Below are positions 1-10,421 of a DNA stretch of 64,000 bases, piece by piece. Under the pieces are notes generated by a model. That model was given only the letters and a program-made list of their open reading frames with translations. It was not told the origin of the DNA and did no database searches. The position numbers and the translations under genes are program-made. This DNA comes from Frankiales bacterium (GTDB lineage Bacteria; Actinomycetota; Actinomycetes; Mycobacteriales; Jatrophihabitantaceae). The stretch is from positions 1 to 64,000 of the forward strand of contig JAOPUZ010000023.1 of NCBI GenBank assembly GCA_025966315.1. The letters run 5' to 3'. Every line of letters begins with the position of its first letter. The first letter of the stretch is position 1.

Positions 1-545
1 TCCTCGGCCGATTTGATCGGCCGAGCTGGCTTTTGTGCGCGGTGCGGCGCGACCACCATGACCATGTTCCGGCCGTCCTGCTTCGGTGAGAACTCAACGA
101 AACCCAGTTCGGTGATGTCCTCGGCCAATCGCTGGAGCAACCGGAACCCGAGCTCGGGACGCGACTGCTCGCGCCCGCGGAACATGATCGTGATCTTGAC
201 CTTGTCGCCCTGCTTGAGGAACCGCTCGACGTGACCCTTCTTGGTCTCGTAGTCGTGCGGATCGATCTTCGGGCGGAGCTTCATCTCTTTGATGACGGTC
301 AGTGCCTGGTTCCGACGCGCCTCACGTGCTTTCTGCGCGCTCTCGTACTTGAACTTGCCGTAGTCCATGAGCTTGCAGACCGGCGGGCGGGCCATCGGCG
401 CCACCTCGACGAGGTCGAGGTCGGCTTCGGCGGCTAGTTCGAGGGCTTTGCCGATCGGCACGATGCCGACCTGCTCGCCCTCGGGTCCGACGAGTCGCAC
501 CTCGGGCACGCGAATCCGATCGTTGATCCGGGGTTCAGAGCTGAT
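1..545 (-). CDS. infC: Translation initiation factor IF-3 (3' end outside window)
   Basis: IF-3 binds the 30S subunit, checks the start codon and keeps the subunits apart. The reverse strand encodes a full IF-3 N-domain ([17 protein letters not shown]), the linker with [12 protein letters not shown], and the C-domain ([26 protein letters not shown]). About 181 codons are visible and no stop is reached, so the gene runs off the left edge with an actinobacterial-type tail. No ATG, GTG or TTG lies in a sensible place. The conserved protein begins at an ATC codon (543-545) four bases after a strong AGGAGG, so AUC is the likely start, as expected for a self-regulated infC. Identity is certain; the start is inferred. 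Confidence 0.95.
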   Translation of the reverse strand, partial: MSSEPRINDRIRVPEVRLVGPEGEQVGIVPIGKALELAAEADLDLVEVAPMARPPVCKLMDYGKFKYESAQKAREARRNQALTVIKEMKLRPKIDPHDYETKKGHVERFLKQGDKVKITIMFRGREQSRPELGFRLLQRLAEDITELGFVEFSPKQDGRNMVMVVAPHRAQKPARPIKSAE

Positions 546-568
546 GGGGCCTCCTAGGTAGTCCTGAT

Positions 569-595
569 TCAGATGTGCCGAGCCCAGTAGTTCAT
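569..595 (-). CDS. Possible 8-residue leader peptide upstream of infC
   Basis: A tiny frame (MNYWARHI, stop) lies between the leader hairpin and the infC ribosome-binding site. An AAGGA sequence sits about eight bases before its ATG. Its stop is about 23 bases before the infC start. It could be a translated leader that affects infC expression, or it could be chance; only position and the ribosome-binding site support it. Confidence 0.25.
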   Translation of the reverse strand: MNYWARHI

Positions 596-906
596 CCGCA
601 CCGTCCTTCGAAGAGACGGCCGGAAAGAACAAAAGGCCCTGCTGCAACGATGCAGCGGAGCCTCAAATTCCTGCCAGCGACGCCAAACCTGTGCCAATCG
701 ATCCCGTCGGCGCCAACGGTCGGCGCAACGGTGTCGCGGCACCACCCGGTTCGGTGGCGATGGACCGTACCTGCCAGCGTTGGCCGAAGCCGGTGCCGAG
801 AGGTGGGAAACAAGACGCTTCCGCTTGCACACCGATCTGCGGCTGTCGTGGGCTTGCGCTCAACGACGACAACAGACCGGCGGGTCGCTTGTGCAAGGCT
901 AGCACC
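596..906. other. Intergenic region between divergent infC and DUF1844 genes
   Basis: No protein gene is supported here; the open frames on both strands are compositional. The stretch must hold the infC promoter and leader (leftward) and the promoter of the DUF1844 gene (rightward). Apart from the hairpin listed separately I see no clear motif. Confidence 0.5.
624..662 (-). terminator. Terminator-like hairpin in the infC leader (candidate attenuator)
   Basis: Read leftward, a 6-bp perfect stem (GCTGCA, loop TCGT, TGCAGC) is extended by five outer pairs, one of them G-U, across one C-A mismatch. It is followed at once by TTTTGTTCTTT. This is a good rho-independent terminator shape, about 80 bases upstream of infC in the infC mRNA. 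That position suggests premature termination control. Leader attenuation of infC-rpmI-rplT by L20 is established in Bacillus; its use here is inferred. Confidence 0.55.
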
Positions 907-1305
907 GTGACGTCCGACGCCCCAATTCATCGTCCGCCCACCGACCCGCCCATCGGCCCGGTTAATGGGCCGCCCGGCGACCCGCGGGCCGAAATCGCGC
1001 CCGACGTCCGCGAACTCGCGCAGATCCCGGCGGTGGAGGTGATCACCCGGGCGTGCGTGATGTTGATGAGCGCGGCGGCGGAAAAGCTTGGTCTGGCCGA
1101 GGACGGGGATCAGTACCTCGATCTCGACGAGGCGCGGCGGCTCATCGAGGCCTACGCCGGACTGCTCGCGGCGGCGCAAGCCGACCTCGGTGTGCACCGC
1201 CAGCCACTCCGGGAGGGCCTGAAGTCGCTCCAAGCGGCCTTTGCCGAGGCTTCGCGCTACCCGGACGAGCCGGGTCAGGCGCCGGGAGCGAGGTCTGGTT
1301 TCTGA
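907..1305 (+). CDS. DUF1844 domain protein
   Basis: A 132-residue protein of unknown function. A proline-rich, probably disordered N-terminus (about residues 1-28) is followed by the DUF1844 helical region: VRELAQIPAVEVITRACVMLMSAAAEKLGL, then DLDEARRLIEAYAGLL. This family is commonly found next to infC in actinobacteria, as here, and its function is unknown. The GTG start is chosen because AAGG lies eight bases upstream; the longer open frame to its left has no family similarity. Its last 31 bases overlap the end of the convergent PH-domain gene. Confidence 0.85.
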   Translation: MTSDAPIHRPPTDPPIGPVNGPPGDPRAEIAPDVRELAQIPAVEVITRACVMLMSAAAEKLGLAEDGDQYLDLDEARRLIEAYAGLLAAAQADLGVHRQPLREGLKSLQAAFAEASRYPDEPGQAPGARSGF

Positions 1306-1838
1306 GGCGGCGGCTGCTCCCCGCCGCCTGTCGTCGGGTTCGAAGGATCGACCCGAATACTGCCGGACAACCAGTCACTGTGCAGCTCACGCAGCCGCTG
1401 CATCGCGGACACGCTGCGCTCGCGGTCACCGCGCTGCACCGCGTAAAGCGGAATCAGCTCATCGCCCGGCAGCACCAATCGGGCGAAACGGACTTTGGGC
1501 GGGAACTCGACCGCGTTGACCAGGTCCCACTCGACGTGCCGGTAAGTGCCCATGAAGCCGCGGCTGTCCACTCCGCTGGCGTCCGCTCGCAGTCGCGGAC
1601 GACGGAACATCAGGATGCCGATGACCACCAGCAGACCGGTACCGCCGATGCCGAACTGGTCTGCCGTGGTGAAAGTGACGCCGTCTGAACTGTGCGGCAA
1701 CACGATCGCGATGATCACGAACGCGATCAGCACGGCCGCGGCGATCACAGTGGCGATCCGAGCCGACTTCACCGGACGCACGATCAGCGGGGTGGAGCCG
1801 GCTGAGCCCGCGCTAGCTGCCCCGGTCACAGCCGGCAC
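1275..1838 (-). CDS. Small membrane protein with bacterial PH-like domain
   Basis: 187 residues. Two hydrophobic segments (about 29-49 and 61-78) anchor the protein. After them comes a beta-rich bacterial PH-like region (about 80-150: [30 protein letters not shown]), similar in layout to mycobacterial CFP6-type proteins. The C-terminus is proline-rich and low in complexity. It overlaps the hisG end by 13 bases, so it is probably translated as the last gene of the rib-his run. Function is unknown; a role in membrane or envelope biology is only a guess. Confidence 0.7.
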   Translation of the reverse strand: MPAVTGAASAGSAGSTPLIVRPVKSARIATVIAAAVLIAFVIIAIVLPHSSDGVTFTTADQFGIGGTGLLVVIGILMFRRPRLRADASGVDSRGFMGTYRHVEWDLVNAVEFPPKVRFARLVLPGDELIPLYAVQRGDRERSVSAMQRLRELHSDWLSGSIRVDPSNPTTGGGEQPPPQKPDLAPGA

Positions 1839-2689
1839 GCGTGGATATCGGTCACCAGGATGGCCCGAGCACCGACCGACCAGAGATCGTCCATGATCCG
1901 GTTGGTCTCTTTGCGTGGCACCATCGCCCGGACGGCCGACCAGCCGGGTGTCCGTAACGGTGACACCGTGGGCGACTCGAAACCGGGCGTGATGGCCACG
2001 GCCTTCTCGATCAGGTCGTCGGGGCAGTCGTAATCCATGAGCACGTATTGGCGGGCGATCATCACGCCCTGCAACCGCCGGACCAGCTGCTCGATGTAGG
2101 GGTTCGCGACGGCGGAGCGACCACGGATCAGGGCCGCCTGGGAATGCAACAACGGCTCACCGAAGATTTCGAGGCCGGCGTTTCGCAATGTGGTCCCGGT
2201 CGACACCACGTCCGCGATGGCGTCGGCGACGTCCAGCCGTACCGCCGTTTCGACGGCACCGTCCAACTTGATGACCTGGGCCGGCACATCGTGCTCGGAA
2301 AGGTAACGCTCCAGCAGCCCCGGGTAGGCCGTGGCAATGCGCTTGCCCCGCAGATCCTGCAGGGATCGGGCCGACCCGGCTCGCGCGGCGAAGCGGAAGG
2401 TCGAGCCGGCGAAACCCAGCTTCACGACCACCTCGGCGTCGGCCCCGGAGTCGAGCAGCAGATCCTCGCCCGTGATGCCGACATCCAGCCGGCCGGAGCC
2501 GACGTAGATCGCGATGTCACGCGGGCGGAGGAAGAAGAACTCCACGTCGTTCTCGGGGTCCTGCAACACCAGCTCGCGGCTGTCGGTGCGCTGCCGGTAG
2601 CCGGCCTCACGCAACATCTCGCTGGCCGGCTCGGACAGCGAACCCTTGTTCGGAACCGCGATCCTTAGCGGCTCGGACGACATCGTCAT
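1826..2689 (-). CDS. hisG: ATP phosphoribosyltransferase, long form
   Basis: It joins ATP and PRPP in the first step of histidine synthesis. It opens with [23 protein letters not shown], has [17 protein letters not shown], and carries the PRPP-binding region [16 protein letters not shown]. At 287 residues it is the long form, with a C-terminal ACT-like regulatory domain (about 210-287) for histidine feedback, so no HisZ is needed. hisE lies 12 bases upstream in the same direction, the usual actinobacterial pair. Start M1 or M3 are both possible. Confidence 0.95.
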   Translation of the reverse strand: MTMSSEPLRIAVPNKGSLSEPASEMLREAGYRQRTDSRELVLQDPENDVEFFFLRPRDIAIYVGSGRLDVGITGEDLLLDSGADAEVVVKLGFAGSTFRFAARAGSARSLQDLRGKRIATAYPGLLERYLSEHDVPAQVIKLDGAVETAVRLDVADAIADVVSTGTTLRNAGLEIFGEPLLHSQAALIRGRSAVANPYIEQLVRRLQGVMIARQYVLMDYDCPDDLIEKAVAITPGFESPTVSPLRTPGWSAVRAMVPRKETNRIMDDLWSVGARAILVTDIHACRL

Positions 2690-2701
2690 ATCAACGTCAT
2701 T

Positions 2702-2965
2702 TCAGAGATACCGGTAGACGTCGGAAGGCGTCAAACCCTTGCCGAGCATGAGGACCTGGACGCGATAGAGCAACTGGCTGATCTCTTCGGCCGTGCGGTC
2801 GGACGACTCGTACTCGGCGGCCATCCACACCTCGGCGGCCTCTTCGACGACCTTCTTGCCCTGAGCGTGCACCCCGTCGTCCAACGCCGCGACCGTGGCC
2901 GACCCGTCCGGGCGGTCGGCCTGGCGCTGGGTCAGCTCCACGAACAGCTGATCGAAGGTCTTCAT
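2702..2965 (-). CDS. hisE: Phosphoribosyl-ATP pyrophosphatase
   Basis: It hydrolyses phosphoribosyl-ATP to phosphoribosyl-AMP, the second histidine step. It is an 87-residue all-helical MazG-like protein with the family motif [19 protein letters not shown] and a C-terminal [12 protein letters not shown] helix. The length is normal for stand-alone HisE. It sits directly upstream of hisG, so the first two steps are co-expressed. The remaining his genes are not in the window. Confidence 0.93.
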   Translation of the reverse strand: MKTFDQLFVELTQRQADRPDGSATVAALDDGVHAQGKKVVEEAAEVWMAAEYESSDRTAEEISQLLYRVQVLMLGKGLTPSDVYRYL

Positions 2966-2985
2966 CGCGACAAAGACTACCGGCG

Positions 2986-3594
2986 TCAGGTAGGCGGGCC
3001 GGAGCCGGGCGTGATCACCGCTGAGCGTCGCTGAAAACTCTCCAGGTCGGCCGGCGTGTCGATATCCCCGATCTCATCGGGGAGATCAAGAAAACGGACG
3101 CGGTCAGGATTGGCGTCGATGAAGGCGCGCGCACCCCGGTCGCCACGAGCCGAGTCAGAGATCTCAGCGAAGTACGCCCTGGCCACCAGCACCGGGTGGG
3201 AACGGGCACCGCCCCGGCGCGGAACGACGATCTCGGCGCCGGCCCGGAATTCCGCGATCACCGCGCGGATGTCGGCCGGCGTGATGCCCACCTGGTCGAC
3301 CAGCACAATCACCGCGGCGTCGCCGGTGGCAGCGGACAGGCCGATGCGCAGTGACGAGCCCATACCTTCGTCCGGGGCCTCGTTCACGACCGTCCGAGCG
3401 CCCGCCGCCTCGACGAGATCCGAGCGCACGACCGCCACAATCTCGGCACAGCCGGCCTCCGACAGCAGCGCGACGGCCCGATCGATGAGCCGGCGGCCCG
3501 CGAGTTCGACCTCTGCCTTCGGACCGCCGAAACGGCGACCGGCACCGGCGGCCAGCACTACCCCGGATACGGCGCGGGCCGGTGCCTCGGTCAT
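2986..3594 (-). CDS. MobA-like NTP transferase family protein
   Basis: 202 residues with the nucleotidyltransferase signature near the N-terminus ([15 protein letters not shown], about 12-26) and a metal-site-like VLVDQVGIT (about 95-103). The family includes molybdenum cofactor cytidylyl/guanylyltransferases (MocA, MobA) and other sugar or cofactor nucleotidyltransferases. No molybdopterin gene is nearby. It lies between ribH and hisE with short gaps and reads as an operon passenger. The substrate cannot be told from the sequence. Confidence 0.75.
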   Translation of the reverse strand: MTEAPARAVSGVVLAAGAGRRFGGPKAEVELAGRRLIDRAVALLSEAGCAEIVAVVRSDLVEAAGARTVVNEAPDEGMGSSLRIGLSAATGDAAVIVLVDQVGITPADIRAVIAEFRAGAEIVVPRRGGARSHPVLVARAYFAEISDSARGDRGARAFIDANPDRVRFLDLPDEIGDIDTPADLESFQRRSAVITPGSGPPT

Positions 3595-3603
3595 CGCGAC
3601 CCC

Positions 3604-4113
3604 TTAACTGTCCGCGGTCAGCAGTGCTCGGCGCGGATACAGGGTGAGAGTCACCGCGGTCGCCAGCGCGGCTTGCGCGGCCTCGTAGCCCTTGTCTTCC
3701 TTCGACCCGGGCAGGCCGGCCCGATCCAGCGCCTGTTGATCGTCCTCACACGTGAGCAAGCCGAATCCGATCGGTACCCCGGTGCTCACCGACACCTGGG
3801 TCAACCCGTCGGTCGCCGCCGAGCAGACGTAGTCGAAGTGCGGCGTACCACCTCGGATGACCACCCCCAGCGCCACCAGCGCATCGAGTTGCAGGGCCGC
3901 CCCGGCCAACCGTGCGGCGGCAACTGGTAGCTCGAAGGCGCCGGGCACCCGCATCACCTCGACGTGGGTGACGCCGGAGTCGGCGAGGGCCCGCAACGCC
4001 CCAGCCAGCAGCCCGTCCATCACCTCGGTGTGCCACTGCGCGGCGATGACGACGACTCGCAGGTCGGCGGCCCCCGGCACCGCACCGGTGGGCGGAGCTC
4101 CGTGGCCGCTCAT
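3604..4113 (-). CDS. ribH: 6,7-dimethyl-8-ribityllumazine synthase
   Basis: It condenses the ribityl-uracil intermediate with dihydroxybutanone phosphate, the penultimate riboflavin step, probably in an icosahedral or pentameric shell. Motifs are VVIAAQWH near the N-terminus, [15 protein letters not shown], and [15 protein letters not shown] carrying the catalytic His. Length is normal at 169 residues. Its start overlaps the ribBA stop by one base, so translation is coupled. Confidence 0.95.
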   Translation of the reverse strand: MSGHGAPPTGAVPGAADLRVVVIAAQWHTEVMDGLLAGALRALADSGVTHVEVMRVPGAFELPVAAARLAGAALQLDALVALGVVIRGGTPHFDYVCSAATDGLTQVSVSTGVPIGFGLLTCEDDQQALDRAGLPGSKEDKGYEAAQAALATAVTLTLYPRRALLTADS

Positions 4114-5420
4114 TACAGACCTTCCGCTTCGTCCGTGCCCACCAATGGCCGCGCATTCAGCATGTTCAGGGCAAGCTGCTCGGCGGCGAGCTGGGTCGCT
4201 TCTCCGTCCTCGAGATCGAGTTCGTGACCCATCCGATCGCGCTTGGCCAACAGATAGCGCAGATTCTCTGGATTGGCGTGCGTAGGCAGGCGAACCTGGC
4301 CTAGTACCCGTAAACCGTAACCTTCCAGGCCGGCGCGTTTGGCCGGATTATTGGTTAGTAACCGCATCGTCTTGATGCCGAGATCGGCCAGAATCTGCGC
4401 GCCCGTCCCGTAGTCGCGCGCGTCGGCAGGCAGACCGAGATCGAGGTTGGCGTCCAGGGTGTCGCGGCCGGCGTCCTGCAGCTGGTACGCCTGCAATTTG
4501 TGCAGCAGGCCGATACCGCGGCCCTCATGACCGCGGATGTAGAGCACCACGCCGCGCCCCTCACGGGCGATCGCGCCGAGTGCCGCGTCGAGCTGCGGCC
4601 CGCAGTCGCAGCGCAGCGAACCGAACACGTCGCCGGTCAGGCACTCGGAGTGCACCCGAACCAGCACGTCCTCGCCGTCGCCGATGTCGCCGTAGACGAA
4701 GGCGACGTGTTCCCGGTCGTCGTAGGACGAGCGATAGCCGAACGCCGTGTACTCGCCGTGGACGAGTGGAATCCGAGCGCTGGCCACCCGGTCGACCAGC
4801 TTGTCGAAGCGGCGACGGTAGGCGATCAGGTCGGCAATGCTGATCAGGCACAGGCCATGATCGTCGGCGAAGATCCTCAGCTCATCGGACCGGGCCATTC
4901 CGGCCGGGTCCTTCTCGCTGACCACTTCGCACAGCACGCCGCACGGGTTCAGCCCGGCCAGCACGGCCAGATCGACCGCGGCCTCGGTGTGCCCGGGCCG
5001 GCGCAACACGCCGCCGTCCTTGGCTCGCAGCGGCACGATATGACCCGGACGGGCCAGTTCGGCCGAGGTCGTCTCGGGGTCTGCCAACAGCTTGATCGTG
5101 TGCGCCCGGTCGGTGGCCGAGATCCCGGTGGTGATGCCTTCGCGGGCATCCACGGTCACGGCATAAGCGGTGCCGCGGCGATCCTGATTCACCCGGAACA
5201 TAGGCGGCAGATCGAGCCGGTCGGCCTCGCCCTCACTCAGGGCGACGCAGATGTAGCCGGACGTGTAACGCACCATGAACGCCACCAGCTCCGGCGTGAC
5301 CAGTTCGGCCGCGAAGATTAGATCGCCCTCGTTCTCGCGATCCTCGTCGTCCACGACCACTACCGCCTTACCGGCCGCGATCTCTTTGATGGCGCGTTCC
5401 ACCGAGTCGAGCTGCGTCAT
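4113..5420 (-). CDS. ribBA: Bifunctional DHBP synthase / GTP cyclohydrolase II
   Basis: It supplies both starting branches of riboflavin synthesis. Residues 1 to about 205 are the DHBP synthase domain ([42 protein letters not shown]). Residues about 206-410 are GTP cyclohydrolase II with the zinc cysteines in [15 protein letters not shown] and [13 protein letters not shown]. At 435 residues it is a normal fused enzyme. The ends overlap ribE by four bases and ribH by one, so all are one operon. Confidence 0.96.
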   Translation of the reverse strand: MTQLDSVERAIKEIAAGKAVVVVDDEDRENEGDLIFAAELVTPELVAFMVRYTSGYICVALSEGEADRLDLPPMFRVNQDRRGTAYAVTVDAREGITTGISATDRAHTIKLLADPETTSAELARPGHIVPLRAKDGGVLRRPGHTEAAVDLAVLAGLNPCGVLCEVVSEKDPAGMARSDELRIFADDHGLCLISIADLIAYRRRFDKLVDRVASARIPLVHGEYTAFGYRSSYDDREHVAFVYGDIGDGEDVLVRVHSECLTGDVFGSLRCDCGPQLDAALGAIAREGRGVVLYIRGHEGRGIGLLHKLQAYQLQDAGRDTLDANLDLGLPADARDYGTGAQILADLGIKTMRLLTNNPAKRAGLEGYGLRVLGQVRLPTHANPENLRYLLAKRDRMGHELDLEDGEATQLAAEQLALNMLNARPLVGTDEAEGL

Positions 5421-6112
5421 GAGGTTCCGTTCGTAGTTGCCGCACCGCCGGCTGAGGCATCAACGCTCCGCGCGCTCAGCAGGCGTTCGGTGTATTTCGC
5501 CAGCACGTCGACCTCGAGGTTGACCCGCGACCCGGGCGCCAAATCACCGAGGTCGGTGGCGCGCAGGGTTTCGGGAATGAGGCCGACCTCGAACCAGTCC
5601 CCCGCCGCATCCAGTCCCACCGCGGTCACCGTGAGGGACACCCCGTTCACCGCGATCGAGCCCTTTTCGGCCACGTATCGTGCCAATTCCGCCGGCATCT
5701 CGAACCGCAGCAGATCCCACGCCGGTGCGGGCGTCCGGGACCGCAGCCGGCCGGTGCCGTCGACGTGGCCCTGCACGATGTGGCCGTCCAACCGCGAGTC
5801 GAGCCGAGCCGCCCGCTCCAGGTTGACCCGCGCGCCGGAGGTCAGATCGCCAATCGAGCTTCGCACCAAGGTCTCGCCCATCACGTCGAAATCCAGATCG
5901 ACCAGACTGCTGCCGGCAACCGGGGACTGCCCGATCACGGTGAGGCACACCCCGTCCACCGCGATCGACGCGCCGTGTGTCACACCGTCGGCGACGCCGC
6001 CGACTCGAATCCGCAGTACCGCCGCATCCGCCGGTCCGGGCTGCTCGGCCGATCCCTCCGAACGATGCAGCGACCGTACTTCGCCCTGCTCTTCCACGAT
6101 GCCGGTGAACAT
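5417..6112 (-). CDS. ribE: Riboflavin synthase alpha chain
   Basis: It dismutates two lumazine molecules to riboflavin. It starts with the classic [12 protein letters not shown] and contains two lumazine-binding repeats: about residues 1-115, with GVCLTVIG and [12 protein letters not shown], and about 116-210, with GVSLTVTAV and [13 protein letters not shown]. The length of 231 is slightly longer than usual because of inserted low-complexity residues in the first repeat and a tail. It lies between ribD and ribBA. Confidence 0.95.
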   Translation of the reverse strand: MFTGIVEEQGEVRSLHRSEGSAEQPGPADAAVLRIRVGGVADGVTHGASIAVDGVCLTVIGQSPVAGSSLVDLDFDVMGETLVRSSIGDLTSGARVNLERAARLDSRLDGHIVQGHVDGTGRLRSRTPAPAWDLLRFEMPAELARYVAEKGSIAVNGVSLTVTAVGLDAAGDWFEVGLIPETLRATDLGDLAPGSRVNLEVDVLAKYTERLLSARSVDASAGGAATTNGTS

Positions 6113-6119
6113 CTAGGTG

Positions 6120-7181
6120 TCACACCTCTCCTGGGGACGGCCACAGCGGCCGTCCCACTATCTTCACGTCCGCGCCGATCCGGTTCACGTCGGATACCTC
6201 CAGTGTGACCGCTTCTGCCACCGTAGTTATTCCTGCATCCTGAAGCACGCTCGTCCCGGCACCGAGCAATTTGGGCGCGACGTAGGCGATGACCTCGTCG
6301 ATGAGGCCGCCCTCCAGAAAGGCTCCGGCGAGGGTCGGGCCGCCTTCGAGAAGCACGTGTCGCACGCCACGGTCGAACAGCGCCTTCAACGCAAATCGTG
6401 GAACCGCCGTGTCCAACCGTACGGTTTCGGCGCTCTCGTCGAACACCCGCGCGGTCGAGGGCACCCGGTGACGTCGATCCAGCACCACCCGCAGCGGCTG
6501 GCGCTCGGACAGCTCGTCCGGATTGTCGGTGGCGACCCCCCGGACGGTGAGCTGCGGGTCGTCGATCAGGACGGTGCCGCTGCCGACCACGATCGCGTCC
6601 ACCAAATCGCGGAGCAGATGCACATCGGCGCGCGCCGCCGGACTCGTAATCCAGCGTGACGTCCCGTCGGCCGCGGCGCTGCGACCGTCGAGTGTGCCGG
6701 CGAATTTCCAGGTCACGAACGGACGGGCTTGAGCGGTGGCAAACAGCCAGGGCCGCAACGCGCCGGTTTCACGCAACTCCGGGGCCGCGTCGGCGACGAC
6801 ATCGATGCCGGCGTCACTCAGCCGATCCGCTCCCCCGGTGGCGACCGGATTCGGGTCGGATACCCCGAACACGACCCGGGCCACTCCCGCGCTGATCAGC
6901 GCTTCCGTGCACGGACCCGTCCGACCGGTGTGATTGCACGGCTCCAGCGTGACCACCGCGGTGGCACCGCGTGCGGCTTCGCCGGCCACGCCGAGGGCCA
7001 GGATCTCGGCGTGCGGGCCGCCGGCCGGTTGGGTGGCACCCTCGCCGAGGATCCGACCGGCCGGATCGAGCAGTACCGCGCCGACCGCTGGATTCGGACT
7101 CGTGCGACCGGCCACTGCTCGACCTAATTCGGCGGCACGGAGCAGCGCCATCCGCTCCGCTTCGCTCAGCTCGACGTTCAT
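6120..7181 (-). CDS. ribD: Bifunctional pyrimidine deaminase / reductase
   Basis: It converts the GTP cyclohydrolase product by deamination and then side-chain reduction. The N-terminal cytidine-deaminase-like domain has the zinc site HAEILAL and PCNHTGRTGPCTEAL. The C-terminal reductase domain starts about residue 150 (PFVTWKFAGTLDGRSAAADGTSRWITS) and contains LLEGGPTLAGAFLEGGLIDE. 353 residues is normal. It is the first rib gene of the run. I see no FMN riboswitch in the 97 bases upstream, so regulation of the operon is not evident. Confidence 0.95.
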   Translation of the reverse strand: MNVELSEAERMALLRAAELGRAVAGRTSPNPAVGAVLLDPAGRILGEGATQPAGGPHAEILALGVAGEAARGATAVVTLEPCNHTGRTGPCTEALISAGVARVVFGVSDPNPVATGGADRLSDAGIDVVADAAPELRETGALRPWLFATAQARPFVTWKFAGTLDGRSAAADGTSRWITSPAARADVHLLRDLVDAIVVGSGTVLIDDPQLTVRGVATDNPDELSERQPLRVVLDRRHRVPSTARVFDESAETVRLDTAVPRFALKALFDRGVRHVLLEGGPTLAGAFLEGGLIDEVIAYVAPKLLGAGTSVLQDAGITTVAEAVTLEVSDVNRIGADVKIVGRPLWPSPGEV

Positions 7182-7278
7182 ACCCTCGCCCGCCGTTTCA
7201 CGCTGGCGGCTGCGAACCTCGGGCGTGCTCGTACGACGTCCGACGTCGATCCGGTCATAGAGACGGCCTGCTCGTCAC

Positions 7279-7959
7279 TCATGGCGAGTCCGCGAGGCGG
7301 GCTTCGCGCGCCATGCCGGCTCGCGCCCGGCTGCGCAGCTCACGGATTGCGGTAGCCGCGTTGTCCGCCCCGAACACTGCCGATCCGGCGACGAAGACGT
7401 CGACGCCGGCCTCAGCCGCCTGCTCGATCGTGTCGGCGGTGATTCCGCCGTCGATCTCGATGAACAGCCGCAGGTGACCGGCCCGGACGTGCGATCGGGC
7501 CAGCCGAACCTTGGCCAGCACGTCGGGGATGAAGGACTGGCCACCGAAGCCGGGTTCGACCGACATGATCAGGACCGTGTCGAATTCGGTCAGGATGCTC
7601 AGATAAGGCTCCAGCGGAGTCCCGGGTTTGACCGACAGCCCGGCTAAGGCTCCCGCCGACCGGATGGAACGCGCGGTGGCAATCGGGTCCGCGGCGGCTT
7701 CAGCGTGAAAGGTCACGTTCGCCGCGCCTGCCTCGGCGTAGCCGGCGGCCCAGCGATCTGGGTTCTCGATCATCAGATGGCAGTCCAGCGGCAGGTCAGT
7801 GGCCCGATGCAAGCTCCGCACCACGGGCAGCCCGATGGTGAGGTTCGGGACGAAATGGTTGTCCATCACGTCCACGTGCAACCAGTCCGCCCCAGCCACC
7901 GAGTCCGCTGCAGCAGCCAGATTGGCGAAGTCGGCCGACAGAATGCTCGGCGCGATCAT
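7279..7959 (-). CDS. rpe: Ribulose-phosphate 3-epimerase
   Basis: A pentose-phosphate enzyme interconverting ribulose-5-P and xylulose-5-P. It is a TIM barrel of 226 residues with the family motifs [10 protein letters not shown] at the start, [28 protein letters not shown] and EIDGGI near the C-terminus. The ATG is chosen because similarity begins exactly there, although the frame stays open 60 codons further upstream. It sits 31 bases after rsmB. Confidence 0.95.
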   Translation of the reverse strand: MIAPSILSADFANLAAAADSVAGADWLHVDVMDNHFVPNLTIGLPVVRSLHRATDLPLDCHLMIENPDRWAAGYAEAGAANVTFHAEAAADPIATARSIRSAGALAGLSVKPGTPLEPYLSILTEFDTVLIMSVEPGFGGQSFIPDVLAKVRLARSHVRAGHLRLFIEIDGGITADTIEQAAEAGVDVFVAGSAVFGADNAATAIRELRSRARAGMAREARLADSP

Positions 7960-7990
7960 GGGTTCTCCGGCGGCTGACACGGGCAGAAGT

Positions 7991-9493
7991 CTAGGTCGCC
8001 ATCGCATCACTGCGCGGTCTTTGAGGGCCACGACGCAGCCCGGCGAAAAACATTGCGTCCGTGCCGTGACGATGCGGCCACAGCTGTACCGTGTCCGATT
8101 CGCCGAGTTCGGGTACCCCGGGAAAGGCCGGCCGGGCATCGACGAGCGACCAATCCGGATGCCGGGCCAGGAACTGCGCGACCTGGCGAGTGGTCTCGTC
8201 CGGGTGCGGCGAACAGGTGACGTAGCCGAGCAGGCCGCCCGGACGCACCAGCGCCGCCGCAGACTCGAGCAATGCCTGCTGCAGCTCGATCAATTCGGCC
8301 AGGTCGTCTTCGGAACGACGCCAACGGGCTTCGGGACGGCGCCGCAACGCGCCGAGCCCGGTACACGGTGCGTCGAGCAGCACTCGGGTGAAGCCGGCCT
8401 GCGAGCTCGCCTCGTGCTCGTCGACGAACGCTCGGGCGTCACCCTGTCGCAACTCGACCGGCCAGCCCGCGACCGCTTCGGCGACCAGTTCGGCGCGATG
8501 CGGGTGCAACTCGTTGGTGGTCAGCCCGGCGTTGTGGCGCTCGGCCAAGGCGGCCAGCAGCGCGGCCTTGCCCCCTGGCCCGGCGCACAGATCGAGCCAG
8601 CGTTCGGCACCGTCGGACGCGACGTCCAGCCTGGTCAGCGCGAGGGCACAGAGCTGGCTGCCCTCGTCCTGGACCGCTGCGCGGTGGGAGCGAACGGACT
8701 GCAACCGGCCCGGATCGCCGCCGTCGACGAGCCGCACCGCGAACGGAGAATACGGACCCGCCACGCCACCGCTCTCGGCAATGAGGTCGGACTGGTCGCA
8801 GCGGCCGGGCCAGCCGACCAGGTGCGTCTGCGGACGCTCGTTGTCCGCGGCCAGGGCTAATTCGAGCTGGGCGTCGACGTTCCGGCCGTTCGCGACCTGC
8901 TCGTCGTCGGAGGGTGGCTGCTCGGCGAGCAACGCCCGTTCGAAGGCCGCCACAATCCATCCCGGATGCGCGTGCCGCAGAGCCAGCCGCCCGAACGGCG
9001 ACGCCTCGGCGCCGATCTCGTCGCACCACTGGTCATAGCTGCGCGCGGCAACCCGCCGGAGCACCGCGTTGACGAACCCCGCCGCGCGCGCATGACCGGA
9101 GCTGCGGGCCAGGTCGACCGTCGTGGATACAGCGGCATGGGTCGGGATCCGGGTTCGCAGCAGTTGGTAAGCCCCGATGCGTAGTAGGTCCAGCACGGCC
9201 GGCTCCACGTCCGGCAGTTCGCGGCTGCTCGTCCGACGCAGAATCTCGTCCAGCGTGCCGCTGAGCCGCAGTGTTCCGTAGCCCAATTCGGTCGCCAGTG
9301 CGGCGTCGCGCCGATCCAGTTGGGCCTGCCGCATCAGCCCGGGCAGGGTCAGGTTGGCGTAAGCGTTCTGACTGGCCACGGCGCGCAGCAGGTCGAATGC
9401 GACGGTGCGCGGGTCACCGGTGGTGTTCGCGTTCGGGATGGAAGCAGCCAACTCAATCAGTCGCTTCGGTAACGCTGTCACCGAGCTGCCCAA
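7991..9493 (-). CDS. rsmB: 16S rRNA m5C967 methyltransferase
   Basis: It methylates a 16S rRNA cytosine. The N-terminal NusB-like domain (about 25-165: [42 protein letters not shown]) is followed by an insert and the SAM-dependent methyltransferase: [18 protein letters not shown], the catalytic motif [10 protein letters not shown] and [16 protein letters not shown]. At 500 residues it is normal for actinobacteria. The stated start overlaps fmt by 41 bases and has no clear ribosome-binding site; a TTG at about 9451, right after the fmt stop, is an alternative. Confidence 0.9.
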   Translation of the reverse strand: MGSSVTALPKRLIELAASIPNANTTGDPRTVAFDLLRAVASQNAYANLTLPGLMRQAQLDRRDAALATELGYGTLRLSGTLDEILRRTSSRELPDVEPAVLDLLRIGAYQLLRTRIPTHAAVSTTVDLARSSGHARAAGFVNAVLRRVAARSYDQWCDEIGAEASPFGRLALRHAHPGWIVAAFERALLAEQPPSDDEQVANGRNVDAQLELALAADNERPQTHLVGWPGRCDQSDLIAESGGVAGPYSPFAVRLVDGGDPGRLQSVRSHRAAVQDEGSQLCALALTRLDVASDGAERWLDLCAGPGGKAALLAALAERHNAGLTTNELHPHRAELVAEAVAGWPVELRQGDARAFVDEHEASSQAGFTRVLLDAPCTGLGALRRRPEARWRRSEDDLAELIELQQALLESAAALVRPGGLLGYVTCSPHPDETTRQVAQFLARHPDWSLVDARPAFPGVPELGESDTVQLWPHRHGTDAMFFAGLRRGPQRPRSDAMAT

Positions 9494-10421
9494 AGGCCGC
9501 GCCGTCGGTCAAATGCGCCCCGCGAGCCCAGTCCGCCGCCGGCATCGGGCGCTTTCCGGGCGGTTGCACGGTGCCCAGCACGACCGCTCGCGTGGCCGTA
9601 CCGACCAGTACCCGGCCTTGACGGAGGGCACTGACGTCCAGCCGTCCCGCCGGCAGATCTTGTTCCTCGGCGATGGTCACGGGGCCTAGTTTGAGCCGGT
9701 CGCCGCGAAACTCGACCCACGCGCCCGGCGCCGGTGTGCAGGCCCGGATCCGGCGGTCGACCGCCGACGCGGGTTGCTCGAACCGGATCTGGCCGTCGGC
9801 CACGCTCAGTTTGGGCGCCAACGAGACGCCTTCCGGGCTCTGCGGCACGGGCAACAGGGAGCCGTCGGCAATGCCGTCGAGGGTGGCTAGCAGCAGGCCA
9901 GCGCCCGCGTCGGCCAGCCGGCCCAACAGGTCACCAGAGGTGTCGGTAGGACGGATCGTTTCGGTCAACAGCCCGTACACCGGGCCGTCATCCAGCCCGG
10001 GCCCGATCTGAAAGGTGCTGGCGCCGGTCACGTCGTCGCCGTGCAGCACGGCATGTTGGACCGGTGCCGCTCCGCGCCAGGCCGGCAGCAGCGAAAAATG
10101 GAGATTCACCCACCCGTGCCGGGGCAAACTCAGCGTCGGTTCGCGGAGCAGCGCGCCGTAGGCAACCACCGGGGCGCAGTCCACGTCGAGTTCGCGCAGC
10201 CGCTCGAGGAAGGCCGGATCGGATGGACGCGCCGGGCTCAGGATCTCGACACCAGCTGCCTGAGCCGCGATGGCCACCGGCGAGGGCTCCAATCGCCGGC
10301 CGCGTCCGGTGGGCGCGGCGGGTCGGGTGAGCACGGCAACGACGTCATGATTCGCGCTGGACAGCGCAGCCTGCAGCGACGGCACGGCCGCGGCGGGCGT
10401 ACCGGCAAAGAGCAATCTCAC
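9453..10421 (-). CDS. fmt: Methionyl-tRNA formyltransferase
   Basis: It formylates initiator Met-tRNA using 10-formyl-tetrahydrofolate. The Rossmann-like catalytic domain starts [20 protein letters not shown]. Active-site segments are [10 protein letters not shown] and [26 protein letters not shown], and a C-terminal OB-fold domain begins at about residue 205. 322 residues is normal. The GTG start overlaps the def stop (GTGA), so formylation and deformylation are coupled in one transcript. Confidence 0.96.
   Translation of the reverse strand: MRLLFAGTPAAAVPSLQAALSSANHDVVAVLTRPAAPTGRGRRLEPSPVAIAAQAAGVEILSPARPSDPAFLERLRELDVDCAPVVAYGALLREPTLSLPRHGWVNLHFSLLPAWRGAAPVQHAVLHGDDVTGASTFQIGPGLDDGPVYGLLTETIRPTDTSGDLLGRLADAGAGLLLATLDGIADGSLLPVPQSPEGVSLAPKLSVADGQIRFEQPASAVDRRIRACTPAPGAWVEFRGDRLKLGPVTIAEEQDLPAGRLDVSALRQGRVLVGTATRAVVLGTVQPPGKRPMPAADWARGAHLTDGAAFGQLGDSVTEATD

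Noticed and set aside
7182-7278. FMN riboswitch before the riboflavin genes
   Set aside because: The gap is only 97 bases, and I find none of the conserved paired segments.
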